Positions 1-8,392 of a DNA stretch of 64,000 nt are shown in pieces. This DNA is from Streptomyces tuirus (GTDB lineage Bacteria > Actinomycetota > Actinomycetes > Streptomycetales > Streptomycetaceae). The stretch lies in NCBI RefSeq assembly GCF_014701095.1, contig NZ_AP023439.1, positions 5,382,001 through 5,446,000 of the forward strand, given 5' to 3'. The notes under the pieces are model-generated. The model saw only the letters and a program-made list of their open reading frames with translations. It did not search any database and was not told the DNA's origin. Within the stretch, counting starts at the first letter, position 1. Each line of letters opens with the position of its first letter. Both the position numbers and the translations under genes were made by a program.

Positions 1-742
1 CGAAGACGTCCGACTCCTTGCCCTTGCCGGTCGGATCGGCGTAGCAGATGTCGCCGGCGTGCAGATGGAAGGCGGGCTTCCGGCGCAGCAGCGTACGGTC
101 GTTGAGGGCCGCCTCGTCACCGACGCCCTGGTCGCCGAACGCGGTGAACACGAAACGCCCGGGCGCTCTCGCCGGTGCCGTGCGGAACGACGTCACGGTC
201 GGCCGGTGCCGCGGGGAGGCCGGGTCGAAGCCCTCGTGGCCGACGCCGTAGTAGTACGTCGTGTCCGGACGGAGGCCGTCCAGCGCCGCGTGCAGGTAGT
301 ACTGCTCGACCGCCGCCCGGATGCCCTTCAGCTCCGGGGTGCGCAGGTCGCGCAGCTCCGCCTCGATCTTGCGGCCGAGGTCGTCGGGGCGCAGGCCCAC
401 CCGGACGTACGGCTTCCGCACCGCGAGCGGCACCTGCCAGGAGATCCGCATCTGTGTCTTCGGGTCGGCGCCGAAGGCGAGATGGCGGCCGAAAGGGGTG
501 ACGAGGGATCCGGGCGCCGCCGACGTGCTCGGCGACGGGAGCCCGGTCGCCGTGGCGCCGGTCCGCCCGGTACGGGAGGCGGAACCGGAGCCGGAGCAGC
601 CGGTCAGCAGCCCGCCCGCCACCGCGCCCGCCGTCACCAGGGTGCGCCGCCGCGACAGCCGGGTCCGCAGGTACACGTGCTGCTCCGCCATGCTCATCCG
701 GCCGGCGAGCTCGGGCGGGATGCCGAAGTGGGGGATCTCCAT
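1..742 (-). CDS. Secreted purple-acid-phosphatase-like metallophosphoesterase (partial)
   Basis: The gene runs off the left edge; 247 codons from the ATG at 742 are present. Residues 31-33 are RRR, followed by a hydrophobic stretch and a lipobox-like LLTGC at 45-49, which indicates a Tat-exported lipoprotein. A Ser/Thr/Pro-rich linker follows, then a beta-rich N-terminal (fibronectin/PAP-type) domain. Near residue 205 comes the metallophosphatase segment FTAFGDQGVGDEA, and then HAGDICYADPTGKG, both typical metal-binding motifs of purple acid phosphatase-like enzymes. It probably hydrolyses phosphate esters outside the cell. The substrate cannot be told, and the second half of the catalytic domain is missing. 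It is divergent from leuB. Confidence 0.85.
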   Translation of the reverse strand, partial: MEIPHFGIPPELAGRMSMAEQHVYLRTRLSRRRTLVTAGAVAGGLLTGCSGSGSASRTGRTGATATGLPSPSTSAAPGSLVTPFGRHLAFGADPKTQMRISWQVPLAVRKPYVRVGLRPDDLGRKIEAELRDLRTPELKGIRAAVEQYYLHAALDGLRPDTTYYYGVGHEGFDPASPRHRPTVTSFRTAPARAPGRFVFTAFGDQGVGDEAALNDRTLLRRKPAFHLHAGDICYADPTGKGKESDVF

Positions 743-884
743 GTCCAGAGAATGTCCCAGCACAGGCCAACGGCCGCACCACATACGGGTGAACGGAACC
801 CGGCGGACGCGTGCCGTCCCCCGGTCGGGTGCGTCCCCCCTGTCCGCATCCCGGACACCGTGTGTCATCCCATGGGACGAGGAG

Positions 885-890
885 TAGGGT
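885..890 (+). promoter_or_regulatory. -10 element of leuB, probably leaderless
   Basis: TAGGGT lies exactly six bases before the leuB ATG, the arrangement seen for leaderless Streptomyces transcripts that start at the A of the ATG. A GAGGAG at 879-884 is 12 bases from the ATG, too far for a good ribosome site. No clear -35 box is seen. Confidence 0.4.
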
Positions 891-896
891 GCCCGC

Positions 897-1940
897 ATGT
901 CTCGCAGCCTCAATCTCGCAGTGATTCCCGGTGACGGCATCGGCCAGGAGGTCGTGGCCGAAGGCCTGAAGGTCCTCTCCGCCGTCCTTCCGCAGGATGT
1001 GAAGCTGGAGACCGAGGAGTACGACTTCGGCGCCCGGCGCTACCACGCCACCGGTGAGACCCTCACCGACGCCGACCTCGACGCCCTGAAGCGGCACGAC
1101 GCCATTCTGCTCGGCGCGATCGGTGACCCGTCCGTGCCGTCCGGCGTCCTGGAGCGCGGCTTCCTGCTCAAGCTCCGCTTCGCCTTCGACCACCACGTCA
1201 ACCTGCGTCCGTCGAAGCTCCTCCCGGGTGTCGCCACCCCGCTCGCCGGTGAGCCGCAGATCGACTTCGTCGTGGTCCGCGAGGGCACCGAGGGGCCGTA
1301 TACCGGCAACGGCGGCACGATCCGCACGGGCACCGAGCACGAGGTCGCCACCGAGGTCTCCGTGAACACGGCCTTCGGCGTTGAGCGCGTGGTCCGCGAC
1401 GCCTTCGCCCGGGCCCAGGCCCGCCCCCGCAAGAAGCTGGCGCTGATCCACAAGAACAACGTGCTGACCTTCGCGGGTCACCTGTGGACCAACATCTTCA
1501 ACAAGGTGGCCGAGGAGTTCCCCGAGGTCACCACCGAGTACATGCACGTGGACGCGGCGACGATCTACCTCGTCACGCAGCCCGAGCGCTTCGACGTGAT
1601 CGTCACCGACAACCTCTTCGGCGACATCGTCACCGACCTCGCCGCGGCCGTCTCCGGCGGCATCGGCGTCGCCGCGAGCGGGAACATCAACCCCTCCGGC
1701 GACTTCCCCTCGATGTTCGAGCCCGTGCACGGCTCGGCCCCGGACATCGCGGGCCAGGGCAAGGCCGACCCGACCGCCACCGTGCTGTCCGTCGCGCTGC
1801 TGCTGCGCCACCTCGGCTACGAGGCCGAGGCCGCCCGCATCGACGAGGCGGTCGCGGCCGACCTCGGCGAGCGCACCGGCAAGCCCGCCCGTTCCACCTC
1901 GGAGATCGGCGACGCGCTCGCCGTACGCGTAGCCGGCTGA
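897..1940 (+). CDS. leuB: 3-isopropylmalate dehydrogenase
   Basis: NAD-dependent oxidative decarboxylation of 3-isopropylmalate to 2-oxoisocaproate in leucine synthesis. The same enzyme can act on 3-methylmalate in the citramalate route to isoleucine, and cimA lies further along this window. The protein is 347 aa, normal for the actinobacterial LeuB type. It has the N-terminal VIPGDGIGQEV motif, the LRPSKLLPGV segment and VREGTEGPY, and the metal/substrate motif DNLFGDIVTDL near residue 240. The nucleotide-binding end EPVHGSAPDIAGQGKADP follows. It stands alone, with a strong terminator 19 bases after the stop, so it is probably transcribed separately from ilvE. Confidence 0.97.
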   Translation: MSRSLNLAVIPGDGIGQEVVAEGLKVLSAVLPQDVKLETEEYDFGARRYHATGETLTDADLDALKRHDAILLGAIGDPSVPSGVLERGFLLKLRFAFDHHVNLRPSKLLPGVATPLAGEPQIDFVVVREGTEGPYTGNGGTIRTGTEHEVATEVSVNTAFGVERVVRDAFARAQARPRKKLALIHKNNVLTFAGHLWTNIFNKVAEEFPEVTTEYMHVDAATIYLVTQPERFDVIVTDNLFGDIVTDLAAAVSGGIGVAASGNINPSGDFPSMFEPVHGSAPDIAGQGKADPTATVLSVALLLRHLGYEAEAARIDEAVAADLGERTGKPARSTSEIGDALAVRVAG

Positions 1941-1958
1941 CCCGCCGCTGCACACCGC

Positions 1959-1991
1959 AAGCCGCCGGGTCGCATCAGCACCCGGCGGCTT
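1959..1991 (+). terminator. Terminator of leuB
   Basis: Perfect 12-bp stem (AAGCCGCCGGGT / ACCCGGCGGCTT) around a 9-base loop. No long T run follows, as is usual in Streptomyces. Confidence 0.8.
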
Positions 1992-2067
1992 CCGCATGTT
2001 CCCGCCGGGTGCCACCATCGACCACCGTGCCGCAATCACCCCGTTCCTTCCCCCGCCGCCCCCGCGC

Positions 2068-2073
2068 GATAAT
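2068..2073 (+). promoter_or_regulatory. Candidate -10 box of ilvE
   Basis: GATAAT stands out in very GC-rich sequence. Transcription from about 2080 would give a leader of about 100 bases before ilvE, containing the short reading frame at 2092. The -35 region is not convincing. Confidence 0.4.
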
Positions 2074-2091
2074 CGAACGCGAGGCCGCGGA

Positions 2092-2169
2092 ATGAGGGAA
2101 TGCTCGGACGTCCTAGCACTGGTCACCATCAGCGCAGTACCGAGCGCGGCCCGTCACTACAACCGGTGA
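2092..2169 (+). CDS. Possible leader peptide upstream of ilvE
   Basis: A 25-codon reading frame begins with ATG eight bases after a GAGG and ends 13 bases before ilvE. It encodes MRECSDVLALVTISAVP followed by a short tail. The VLALVTI run is rich in branched-chain residues and includes CTA, a very rare leucine codon in Streptomyces. Such a peptide could sense charged branched-chain tRNA. I see no terminator hairpin between it and ilvE, so any control would have to be translational. It may also be a chance frame. Confidence 0.3.
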   Translation: MRECSDVLALVTISAVPSAARHYNR

Positions 2170-2182
2170 AGGACATCAACCC

Positions 2183-3271
2183 ATGACGACGCCCACGATC
2201 GAGCTCAAGCCCTCCGCCAACCCGCTCTCCGACGCGGAACGCGAGGGGATCCTGGCCAACCCCGGGTTCGGCCGCCACTTCACCGACCACATGGTGACGA
2301 TCAAGTGGACGGAGGGCCGCGGCTGGCACGACGGCCAGCTCGTGCCGTACGCGCCGATCTCCCTCGACCCCGCCACCACGGTCCTGCACTACGCGCAGGA
2401 GATCTTCGAGGGCCTGAAGGCCTACCGCCAGCCCGACGGGTCCGTCGCCACCTTCCGCCCCGAGAAGAACGCCGAGCGCTTCCAGCGCTCCGCCCGCCGG
2501 CTCGCGATGCCCGAGCTGCCGGTCGAGACGTTCATCGAGGCGTGCGACGCCCTGGTGAAGCAGGACAAGGCGTGGGTGCCGGCGCACGGGGGCGAGGAGT
2601 CCCTCTACCTGCGGCCGTTCATGATCGCCACCGAGGTCGGGCTGGGGGTGAAGCCGGCGAACGAGTACCTGTTCCTGGTGATCGCCTCCCCGGCCGGGGC
2701 GTACTTCCCCGGTGGTGTGAAGCCGGTGTCGATCTGGGTCTCCGAGGACCGCGTGCGCGCCGTCCCCGGCGGCATGGGCGACGCGAAGACCGGCGGCAAC
2801 TACGCGGCGTCCCTGCTCGCGCAGGCCGAGGCCGCGACGAAGGGCTGTGACCAGGTCTGCTACCTCGACGCCGTGGAGCACACGTGGGTCGAGGAGCTGG
2901 GCGGCATGAACCTGTACTTCGTGTACGGCGACAAGATCGTCACGCCGTCGCTGACCGGGTCGATCCTGGAGGGCGTCACGCGCGACTCCCTGCTCGCCGT
3001 CGCCCGGGACCTCGGGTACGAGGCGGAGGAGGGGCGGGTCTCGGTCGACCAGTGGCAGCGGGACTCGGAGAACGGGTCGCTGACGGAGGTCTTCGCCTGC
3101 GGTACGGCCGCGGTGATCACTCCGGTCGGTACGGTGAAGCGGGCCACGGCGGAGTGGAAGCAGGGCGGGGGAGAGCCGGGCGAGGTCACGCTGCGGCTGC
3201 GCCAGGCGCTGCTGGACATCCAGCGGGGTACGGCCTCGGACGCCCACGGCTGGATGCACCGCCTGGCCTGA
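2183..3271 (+). CDS. ilvE: Branched-chain amino acid aminotransferase
   Basis: PLP-dependent fold-type IV transaminase of 362 aa. It interconverts leucine, isoleucine and valine with their 2-oxo acids, using glutamate/2-oxoglutarate. The family signatures are clear: the N-terminal FGRHFTDHMVTIKW, then HYAQEIFEGLKAYR. GDAKTGGNYAASLLAQ carries the Schiff-base lysine, followed by EELGGMNLYFV. The C-terminal GTAAVITPVG and GEVTLRLRQALLDIQRG segments are typical of the group II (actinobacterial/mammalian) BCAT type. It follows leuB but is separated from it by a terminator. It converges on the permease gene, with a shared hairpin between them. Confidence 0.96.
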   Translation: MTTPTIELKPSANPLSDAEREGILANPGFGRHFTDHMVTIKWTEGRGWHDGQLVPYAPISLDPATTVLHYAQEIFEGLKAYRQPDGSVATFRPEKNAERFQRSARRLAMPELPVETFIEACDALVKQDKAWVPAHGGEESLYLRPFMIATEVGLGVKPANEYLFLVIASPAGAYFPGGVKPVSIWVSEDRVRAVPGGMGDAKTGGNYAASLLAQAEAATKGCDQVCYLDAVEHTWVEELGGMNLYFVYGDKIVTPSLTGSILEGVTRDSLLAVARDLGYEAEEGRVSVDQWQRDSENGSLTEVFACGTAAVITPVGTVKRATAEWKQGGGEPGEVTLRLRQALLDIQRGTASDAHGWMHRLA

Positions 3272-3285
3272 TCCCCTCCTGGCCC

Positions 3286-3304
3286 CCGGGGGCTCCGCCC
3301 CCGG
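3286..3304. terminator. Bidirectional terminator, ilvE / permease
   Basis: CCGGGGGC-TCC-GCCCCCGG, an 8-bp stem with a 3-base loop between two convergent genes. The run is of a kind very common between Streptomyces genes. Confidence 0.75.
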
Positions 3305-3374
3305 ACCCCCGGCCTGTGCCCACCCACCACCCGAAGCGGTCGGGCAAGGAGCCCGACCAGCGGCGCTGCCCGAA

Positions 3375-4805
3375 TCAGTCGGACAGAGAAGCCGGTGCAG
3401 GGGCCTTGACCCCGGGTTCCGTCGACACGGACCCCGGGGCCGTCAGGGCGTAGGCGACCCCTCCCACCACCCCCGACAGCAGGAAACTGCAGTCCACCCC
3501 GCCGGTCAGCGCCAGCAGCGGCCCCTCGTACGACGGCAGGGACACCGCCAGGACGCCCACCGTCGCGCCGGCCGCCCAGGAGAGGGCCGCCGGGACGTTC
3601 CAGCCCGAGCGGTACCAGTAGACGCCGCCCCGGGCGCGGCGGTTGAAGACCTGGAGGGCGTCCGCGTCGTAGACCCCGCCGCAGCGGGCGAAGCCGATGA
3701 GGGTGATGACCGCCCACGGCGTGCCGATGGCGGTCAGGAGCAGCACGAAGGACGTCATCACGTCCTGCGCGGTCGAGTAGTAGTGCCCGGCGAACACCGC
3801 GGCCGTGGCCACGACGGCGACCGTGTACGTCGCCGTCGCCCGGGACGCGCGCGGCAGGATCGCGTCCAGGTCGAGGCCCATCGAGTACAGCATCAGCCCC
3901 GCGTTGCCGACCGAGCCGGCCGAGGCCGCCAGGAGCAGCGGGACGAGGTACCAGGACGGGGCCGCGTCGACCAGCGGGCCCGCGTAGTCGAGGGCCGCCC
4001 CGGCCGCGTACGCCGTGAACGTGCCGAACAGCTGCGGCACCAGCAGGCCCAGCAGCAGCCCCAGCCAGGTCGCGTGCAGGACCCGGCGGGAGGAGTGGCG
4101 GGCCGGGGAGATGTAGCGGGTGTAGTCGCCGAGGAGCGTGATGAACGCGACCGGCCCGGACAGCCCGGCGGCCACGGCCGCGAGCAGCCAGGTCGGCCAG
4201 TAGCCGCCCAGGAGATAGCCGCCGGCCTCCGGCAGCGCGGCCGTGGTGAAGGCGGGCGCGTACGCGATCACTCCGACGGCCAGCAGGGCCGTCATGCCGA
4301 ACGCCAGCACCCGTGACATCGCGAGCAGCACCCGGTAGCCGTACACCGCACCGGCCACCGTGGCCGCGGCGAGCAGCCCGTAGACGACCGCGTACGACGT
4401 CCCGCCCTGCGGCAGCCTGGCCAGCCGGCCCAGGACGCTCACCATCACGTCCCCGCCGATCCACACGGTCAGCGCGGTGTAGCCGAGGGCCAGCAGCAGC
4501 CCGACCACCGAGCCGATCAGCCGCCCGCGGACCCCGAACTGGGCGCCGGAGGAGGTCGACAGATTGGTGCCGGTGCGCAGCGAGACCAGGGCCAGCGGGG
4601 CCGTGAACAGCACGCCCACCACCGTGCCGGCGAGCACCGCACTGACCGACGACCACCAGTCCAGACCGAACGACGGCGGCAGCCAGCCGAAGACGATCAC
4701 GCCCAGGCAGAGGTTGGAGCCGAGCAGGATCGACACGAGGTCGCGCGGCCCGCTGGTGCGCTCGTCCTCGGGGATGGTGTCGACTCCGCGCTGTTCGATC
4801 GGCAT
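3375..4805 (-). CDS. NCS1-family permease (nucleobase/ureide type)
   Basis: A 476-aa membrane protein with about 12 hydrophobic helices. It is of the nucleobase-cation-symport-1 family (cytosine, allantoin and hydantoin transporters). The N-terminal helix region LLGSNLCLGVIVFGWLPPSFG and the segment SLRTGTNLSTSSGAQFGVRG are characteristic of the fold. I chose the ATG at 4805 because AAGGAG stands seven bases before it; an in-frame ATG 30 bases further upstream has no such site. The gene is divergent from the urease-like operon and shares a 115-bp control region with it. It is therefore a good candidate importer of that operon's substrate, though the substrate is not readable from sequence. 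Confidence 0.85.
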   Translation of the reverse strand: MPIEQRGVDTIPEDERTSGPRDLVSILLGSNLCLGVIVFGWLPPSFGLDWWSSVSAVLAGTVVGVLFTAPLALVSLRTGTNLSTSSGAQFGVRGRLIGSVVGLLLALGYTALTVWIGGDVMVSVLGRLARLPQGGTSYAVVYGLLAAATVAGAVYGYRVLLAMSRVLAFGMTALLAVGVIAYAPAFTTAALPEAGGYLLGGYWPTWLLAAVAAGLSGPVAFITLLGDYTRYISPARHSSRRVLHATWLGLLLGLLVPQLFGTFTAYAAGAALDYAGPLVDAAPSWYLVPLLLAASAGSVGNAGLMLYSMGLDLDAILPRASRATATYTVAVVATAAVFAGHYYSTAQDVMTSFVLLLTAIGTPWAVITLIGFARCGGVYDADALQVFNRRARGGVYWYRSGWNVPAALSWAAGATVGVLAVSLPSYEGPLLALTGGVDCSFLLSGVVGGVAYALTAPGSVSTEPGVKAPAPASLSD

Positions 4806-4819
4806 GCTGGTCTCCTTGG

Positions 4820-4835
4820 TTAGAACGACGTTCAA
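4820..4835. promoter_or_regulatory. Candidate second operator in the permease leader
   Basis: The core GAACG-A-CGTTC is a perfect inverted repeat just upstream of the permease ribosome site, with partly symmetric flanks. It could be bound by the TetR regulator at 8393, but its sequence differs from the better palindrome at 4887. Confidence 0.3.
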
Positions 4836-4886
4836 TGTGGTGGGTGCATTGGTTCGGCGTCAACCTTTCGGTCGAGGGAATTTCAT

Positions 4887-4907
4887 GTTTAGAGTGATGC
4901 TCTAAAC
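4887..4907. promoter_or_regulatory. Operator palindrome before the urease-like operon
   Basis: Perfect 8-bp arms GTTTAGAG and CTCTAAAC around a 5-base centre. It overlaps a possible -10 (TAGAGT, 4890-4895) and lies directly before the GGAGGGAG ribosome site of ureAB. A repressor bound here would block transcription. The operon's own TetR protein is the obvious candidate (inference). Confidence 0.65.
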
Positions 4908-4919
4908 GGAGGGAGTGAC

Positions 4920-5627
4920 ATGCGGCTGACCCCGACCGAACGCGACCGGCTGCTGCTCTTCGGCGCCGCCGAGCTCGCCCGCGCCCGCAGGGCCAGGGGA
5001 CTGAGGCTCAACGTCCCCGAGGCGACCGCGCTCATCGCCGACACGGTGTGCGAGGCCGCCCGGGACGGCAGGCGGCTCGCGGAGGCCGTCGAGGCCGCAC
5101 GGTCCGTCCTCGGGCCCGACGACGTGCTGCCCGGTGTCGCCGACGTCGTCACCGAGGTGCACGTCGAGGCCGTCTTCGACGACGGCTCGCGGCTCGCGGT
5201 CGTCTCCGACCCCATCGGCGGCGGCTCGGGGCCGGACGCCCCGGGCGCACTGCTGCCCGGCCCGGAGGACGCCGAGCCCGAGCCGGCCGAGCGGCTCACG
5301 GTCACCAACACCGCGACCGTGCCGGTCTCGGTGACCTCCCACTTCCACTTCTTCGAGGCCAACCCGCGGCTCGACTTCGACCGCGGACGGGCCTACGGCC
5401 TGCGCCTCGCCGTCCCCGCGGGATCGTCCGTCCGGTTCGGGCCGGGGGAGAGCGCCGAGGTCGGGCTGGTGCCGATCGGGGGCGAGCGGATCGCCATCGG
5501 GTTCGCCGGGCTCGTCGACGGGCCGCTGGACGCGCCGGGCGCCAAGGCGGAGGCCCTGAGGCGGGCCGCCGCCTGCGGCTACCTCGGCGTACCGGAAACC
5601 GCAGCCGAACAGGAGGCCGAGCGATGA
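4920..5627 (+). CDS. ureAB: Urease-like gamma-beta fusion protein
   Basis: A 235-aa fusion of the two small urease subunits. Residues 1 to about 105 match urease gamma (MRLTPTERDRLLLF, then LNVPEATALIADTV and the DVLPGVADVV segment). From about 118 comes urease beta, with RLTVTNTATVPVSVTSHFHF, FEANPRLDFDR and the C-terminal GGERIAIGFAGLVDG. A GGAGGGAG ribosome site precedes the ATG. The stop codon overlaps the ureC start (ATGA), so the subunits are translationally coupled. Fusion of gamma and beta is known in some bacteria. No nickel-insertion genes (ureD, E, F, G) follow, so maturation would need factors from elsewhere. Confidence 0.9.
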   Translation: MRLTPTERDRLLLFGAAELARARRARGLRLNVPEATALIADTVCEAARDGRRLAEAVEAARSVLGPDDVLPGVADVVTEVHVEAVFDDGSRLAVVSDPIGGGSGPDAPGALLPGPEDAEPEPAERLTVTNTATVPVSVTSHFHFFEANPRLDFDRGRAYGLRLAVPAGSSVRFGPGESAEVGLVPIGGERIAIGFAGLVDGPLDAPGAKAEALRRAAACGYLGVPETAAEQEAER

Positions 5628-7336
5628 GCCGCCCAGGAGGCCACCCCGCCGAGGCGCGCCGCCTCAACCCCTACGAATACGCCGCCACGCACGGCCCCCG
5701 CGCGGGCGACCGCATCCGGCTCGGTGACTCGGGCCTGGTCGTCAAGGTCGAGTCCGACTCCCAGCGCCGGGGCGACGAGTTCCTCGCCGGGTTCGGCAAG
5801 ACCGCCCGCGACGGGCTGCATCTGAAGGCGGCGGCGGTCCGGGAGACCTGTGACGTCGTGGTCAGCAACGTCGTGGTGATCGACGCCGTGCAGGGCGTCC
5901 GGAAGGTGTCCATCGGCATCCGCGAAGGCCGGATCTGCTCGATCGGGCGGGCCGGCAACCCCGACACCCTCGACGGGGTCGACGTCGTGGTCGGCACGGG
6001 CACCTCGATCGTCTCCGGCGAGGGCCTCATCGCCACCGCCGGCGCCGTCGACACCCACGTCCACCTGCTGTCGCCGCGCATCATGGAGGCCTCGCTCGCC
6101 TCCGGCGTCACCACGGTCATCGGGCAGGAGTTCGGGCCGGTGTGGGGCGTCGGCGTCAACTCGCCCTGGGCGCTGCGGCACGCGTTCGGCGCCTTCGACG
6201 CCTGGCCGGTCAACATCGGCTTCCTCGGCCGCGGTTCCTCGTCCCACGAGGCGCCCCTGATCGAGGCCCTCGCCGAGGGCGGCGCCTCGGGTTTCAAGGT
6301 GCACGAGGACATGGGCGCCCACACCCGCGCCCTGGACACCGCCCTGCGCGTCGCCGAGGAGCACGACGTCCAGGTCGCGCTGCACAGCGACGGGCTGAAC
6401 GAGTGCCTGTCGGTGGAGGACACCCTGCGCGTGCTGGAGGGCCGGACCATCCACGCCTTCCACATCGAGGGCTGCGGCGGCGGGCACGTCCCCAACGTCC
6501 TGAAGATGGCGGGCGTGCCGAACGTCATCGGCTCCTCCACCAACCCGACCCTGCCCTTCGGCCGGGACGCCGTCGCCGAGCACTACGGCATGATCGTCTC
6601 CGTCCACGACCTCAAGACCGACCTGCCCGGCGACGCCGCCATGGCCCGCGACCGCATCAGGGCCGGAACCATGGGCGCCGAGGACGTCCTGCACGACCTG
6701 GGTGCCATCGGCATCACCTCGTCGGACGCGCAGGGCATGGGGCGCGCGGGCGAGACGGTCCGCCGTACGTTCGCCATGGCCGGGAAGATGAAGGCCGAGT
6801 TCGGCGCCCCCGACGACGAGCACGACAACGAGCGCGTCCTGCGCTACATGGCCAAGCTGACCATCAACCCGGCCCTCGCGCACGGGCTTTCCCACGAGGT
6901 CGGGTCCATCGAGACCGGCAAGCTCGCCGACATCGTGCTGTGGCGGCCCGAGTACTTCGGTGCCAAGCCGCAGCTGGTGCTGAAGGCCGGCTTCCCGGCG
7001 TACGGCGTGGTCGGCGACCCGAACGCGGCGACCGACACCTGCGAACCCCTCGTCCTCGGGCCGCAGTTCGGCGCGCACGGAGCGACACCGGCCGAGATAT
7101 CGGTGGCGTTCGTCGCGCAGGCCGCGCTCGACCAGGGGCACGACACCATGCCGACCCGGCGCCGCAGGGTCGCCGTGCGCGGCACCCGTGGCATCGGCCC
7201 GGCCGACCTGCGCCTCAACTCCCGTACCGGAGCGGTCGACGTCGACCAGCGCACCGGTCTCGTCACCCTCGACGGCGAGCCGCTGCGCTCCGAACCCGCC
7301 GAGTCCGTCTCCCTCAACCGTCTCTACTTCCTCTGA
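5624..7336 (+). CDS. ureC: Divergent urease alpha-like amidohydrolase
   Basis: A 570-aa protein with urease alpha architecture. All metal ligands can be placed: His145 and His147 (DTHVH), the carbamylated lysine Lys225 (GFKVHED), His254 (VALHSD), His280 (FHIEG) and Asp368 (SSDAQ). The catalytic flap histidine is His328. Other key parts differ from true ureases. The flap cysteine position is Val327. The conserved substrate-side stretch beginning GGGTGPA is replaced by GQEFGPVWGVGVNS (167-180). HTEGAGGGHAPD has become HIEGCGGGHVPN. It starts by ATGA overlap with ureAB. The chemistry is probably hydrolysis of a C-N bond by a dinuclear metal site, but urea may not be the substrate. Next door are agmatine deiminase and an NCS1 permease. 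Confidence 0.85.
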   Translation: MSRPGGHPAEARRLNPYEYAATHGPRAGDRIRLGDSGLVVKVESDSQRRGDEFLAGFGKTARDGLHLKAAAVRETCDVVVSNVVVIDAVQGVRKVSIGIREGRICSIGRAGNPDTLDGVDVVVGTGTSIVSGEGLIATAGAVDTHVHLLSPRIMEASLASGVTTVIGQEFGPVWGVGVNSPWALRHAFGAFDAWPVNIGFLGRGSSSHEAPLIEALAEGGASGFKVHEDMGAHTRALDTALRVAEEHDVQVALHSDGLNECLSVEDTLRVLEGRTIHAFHIEGCGGGHVPNVLKMAGVPNVIGSSTNPTLPFGRDAVAEHYGMIVSVHDLKTDLPGDAAMARDRIRAGTMGAEDVLHDLGAIGITSSDAQGMGRAGETVRRTFAMAGKMKAEFGAPDDEHDNERVLRYMAKLTINPALAHGLSHEVGSIETGKLADIVLWRPEYFGAKPQLVLKAGFPAYGVVGDPNAATDTCEPLVLGPQFGAHGATPAEISVAFVAQAALDQGHDTMPTRRRRVAVRGTRGIGPADLRLNSRTGAVDVDQRTGLVTLDGEPLRSEPAESVSLNRLYFL

Positions 7337-7345
7337 GGACCAACG

Positions 7346-8383
7346 ATGCCCGCAGCCGCCGACGGCTTCCGCATGCCCGCCGAGTGGGTTCCGCACGAGC
7401 GGACCTGGATGGCCTGGCCGGGCCCGAACGAGACCTTCGACGACCCCGGGGAGCTGGCCGCCGCCCGGGTCGCCTGGGCCTCGGTCGCCCGGGCCGTACG
7501 CCGCTTCGAGCCGGTGACGGTCGTGTGCGGGCCGGGACAGTCGGGTGCGGCGCGTGCCCTGCTGGGCGACGGTGTCGACACGGTCGAGCGGGATCTCGAC
7601 GACGCCTGGATGCGCGACATCGGCCCGACCTTCCTGACCGACGGGAAGGGCGGACTGGGCGCCGTCGACTGGACGTTCAACGGCTGGGGCGCCCAGGAGT
7701 GGGCCCGCTGGGAGCACGACGCGAAGGTCGCCGCGCACATCGCCGACCTCGCCGGGGCACGGACGTACGCCTCGAAGCTCGTCAACGAGGGCGGGGCGAT
7801 CCATGTCGACGGCGAGGGCACGGTCCTGCTGACCGAGACCGTGCAGCTCGGCCCGGAGCGCAACCCCGGCTGGTCCCGCGAGCAGGTCGAGGCCGAGATC
7901 CACGCCCAGCTCGGCACCCGCAAGGCGATCTGGCTGCCGCGCGGCCTGACCGGCGACTACCCTCCCCACGGCTTCGGCACCCTCGGCCATGTCGACATCG
8001 TCGCGGCCTTCGCCCGCCCGGGCGTTCTCGTGGCCCACTCCCAGCCCGACCCCGCCCACCCCGACCACGAGGTGACCCGGGAGGTCATCGGCCTGCTGAA
8101 GGCACAGACGGACGCGCGCGGGCGGCGTCTGGAGGTCGTCGAGGTCCCCGCCCCGACCGTCCTGGAGGCCGACGGCCACTGGGCCGACTACTCCTACATC
8201 AACCACTACCTCTGCAACGGCGGCGTGGTCCTGTGCGGCTTCGACGACCCGCGCGACGAGATCGCCGCCGGCATCTTCCGCCGCCTCTTCCCCGAGCGCA
8301 CCGTGACGCTGGTGGACGCCCGTACGATCTTCGCGGGCGGTGGCGGCATCCACTGCATCACACAGCAGCAGCCGAGGATCTAG
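7346..8383 (+). CDS. aguA: Agmatine deiminase family protein
   Basis: A 345-aa member of the guanidine-modifying (peptidyl-arginine deiminase type) superfamily. Visible motifs are MPAEWVPHERTWMAWP at the N-terminus, DLDDAWMRDIGPTFL and VNEGGAIHVDG. A histidine sits in GTLGHVDIVAAF, and the catalytic cysteine is Cys337 in GGGGIHCITQQQP. Agmatine deiminase makes N-carbamoylputrescine and ammonia. The enzyme that normally follows (AguB, a nitrilase-fold amidase) is absent here, and the urease-like pair lies directly upstream, 9 bases away with its own GAGGA site. Another guanidine compound as substrate is possible. Confidence 0.85.
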   Translation: MPAAADGFRMPAEWVPHERTWMAWPGPNETFDDPGELAAARVAWASVARAVRRFEPVTVVCGPGQSGAARALLGDGVDTVERDLDDAWMRDIGPTFLTDGKGGLGAVDWTFNGWGAQEWARWEHDAKVAAHIADLAGARTYASKLVNEGGAIHVDGEGTVLLTETVQLGPERNPGWSREQVEAEIHAQLGTRKAIWLPRGLTGDYPPHGFGTLGHVDIVAAFARPGVLVAHSQPDPAHPDHEVTREVIGLLKAQTDARGRRLEVVEVPAPTVLEADGHWADYSYINHYLCNGGVVLCGFDDPRDEIAAGIFRRLFPERTVTLVDARTIFAGGGGIHCITQQQPRI

Positions 8384-8392
8384 GAGTTGTAC

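Noticed and set aside
117..2129. Very long minus-strand reading frame opposite leuB
   Set aside because: It is the usual GC-rich shadow frame; the plus strand carries a clear LeuB and the left part a clear phosphoesterase in another frame.
4920..7336. Full urease operon with accessory genes
   Set aside because: No ureD, ureE, ureF or ureG lies in the window; the genes after ureC are an agmatine deiminase and a regulator.
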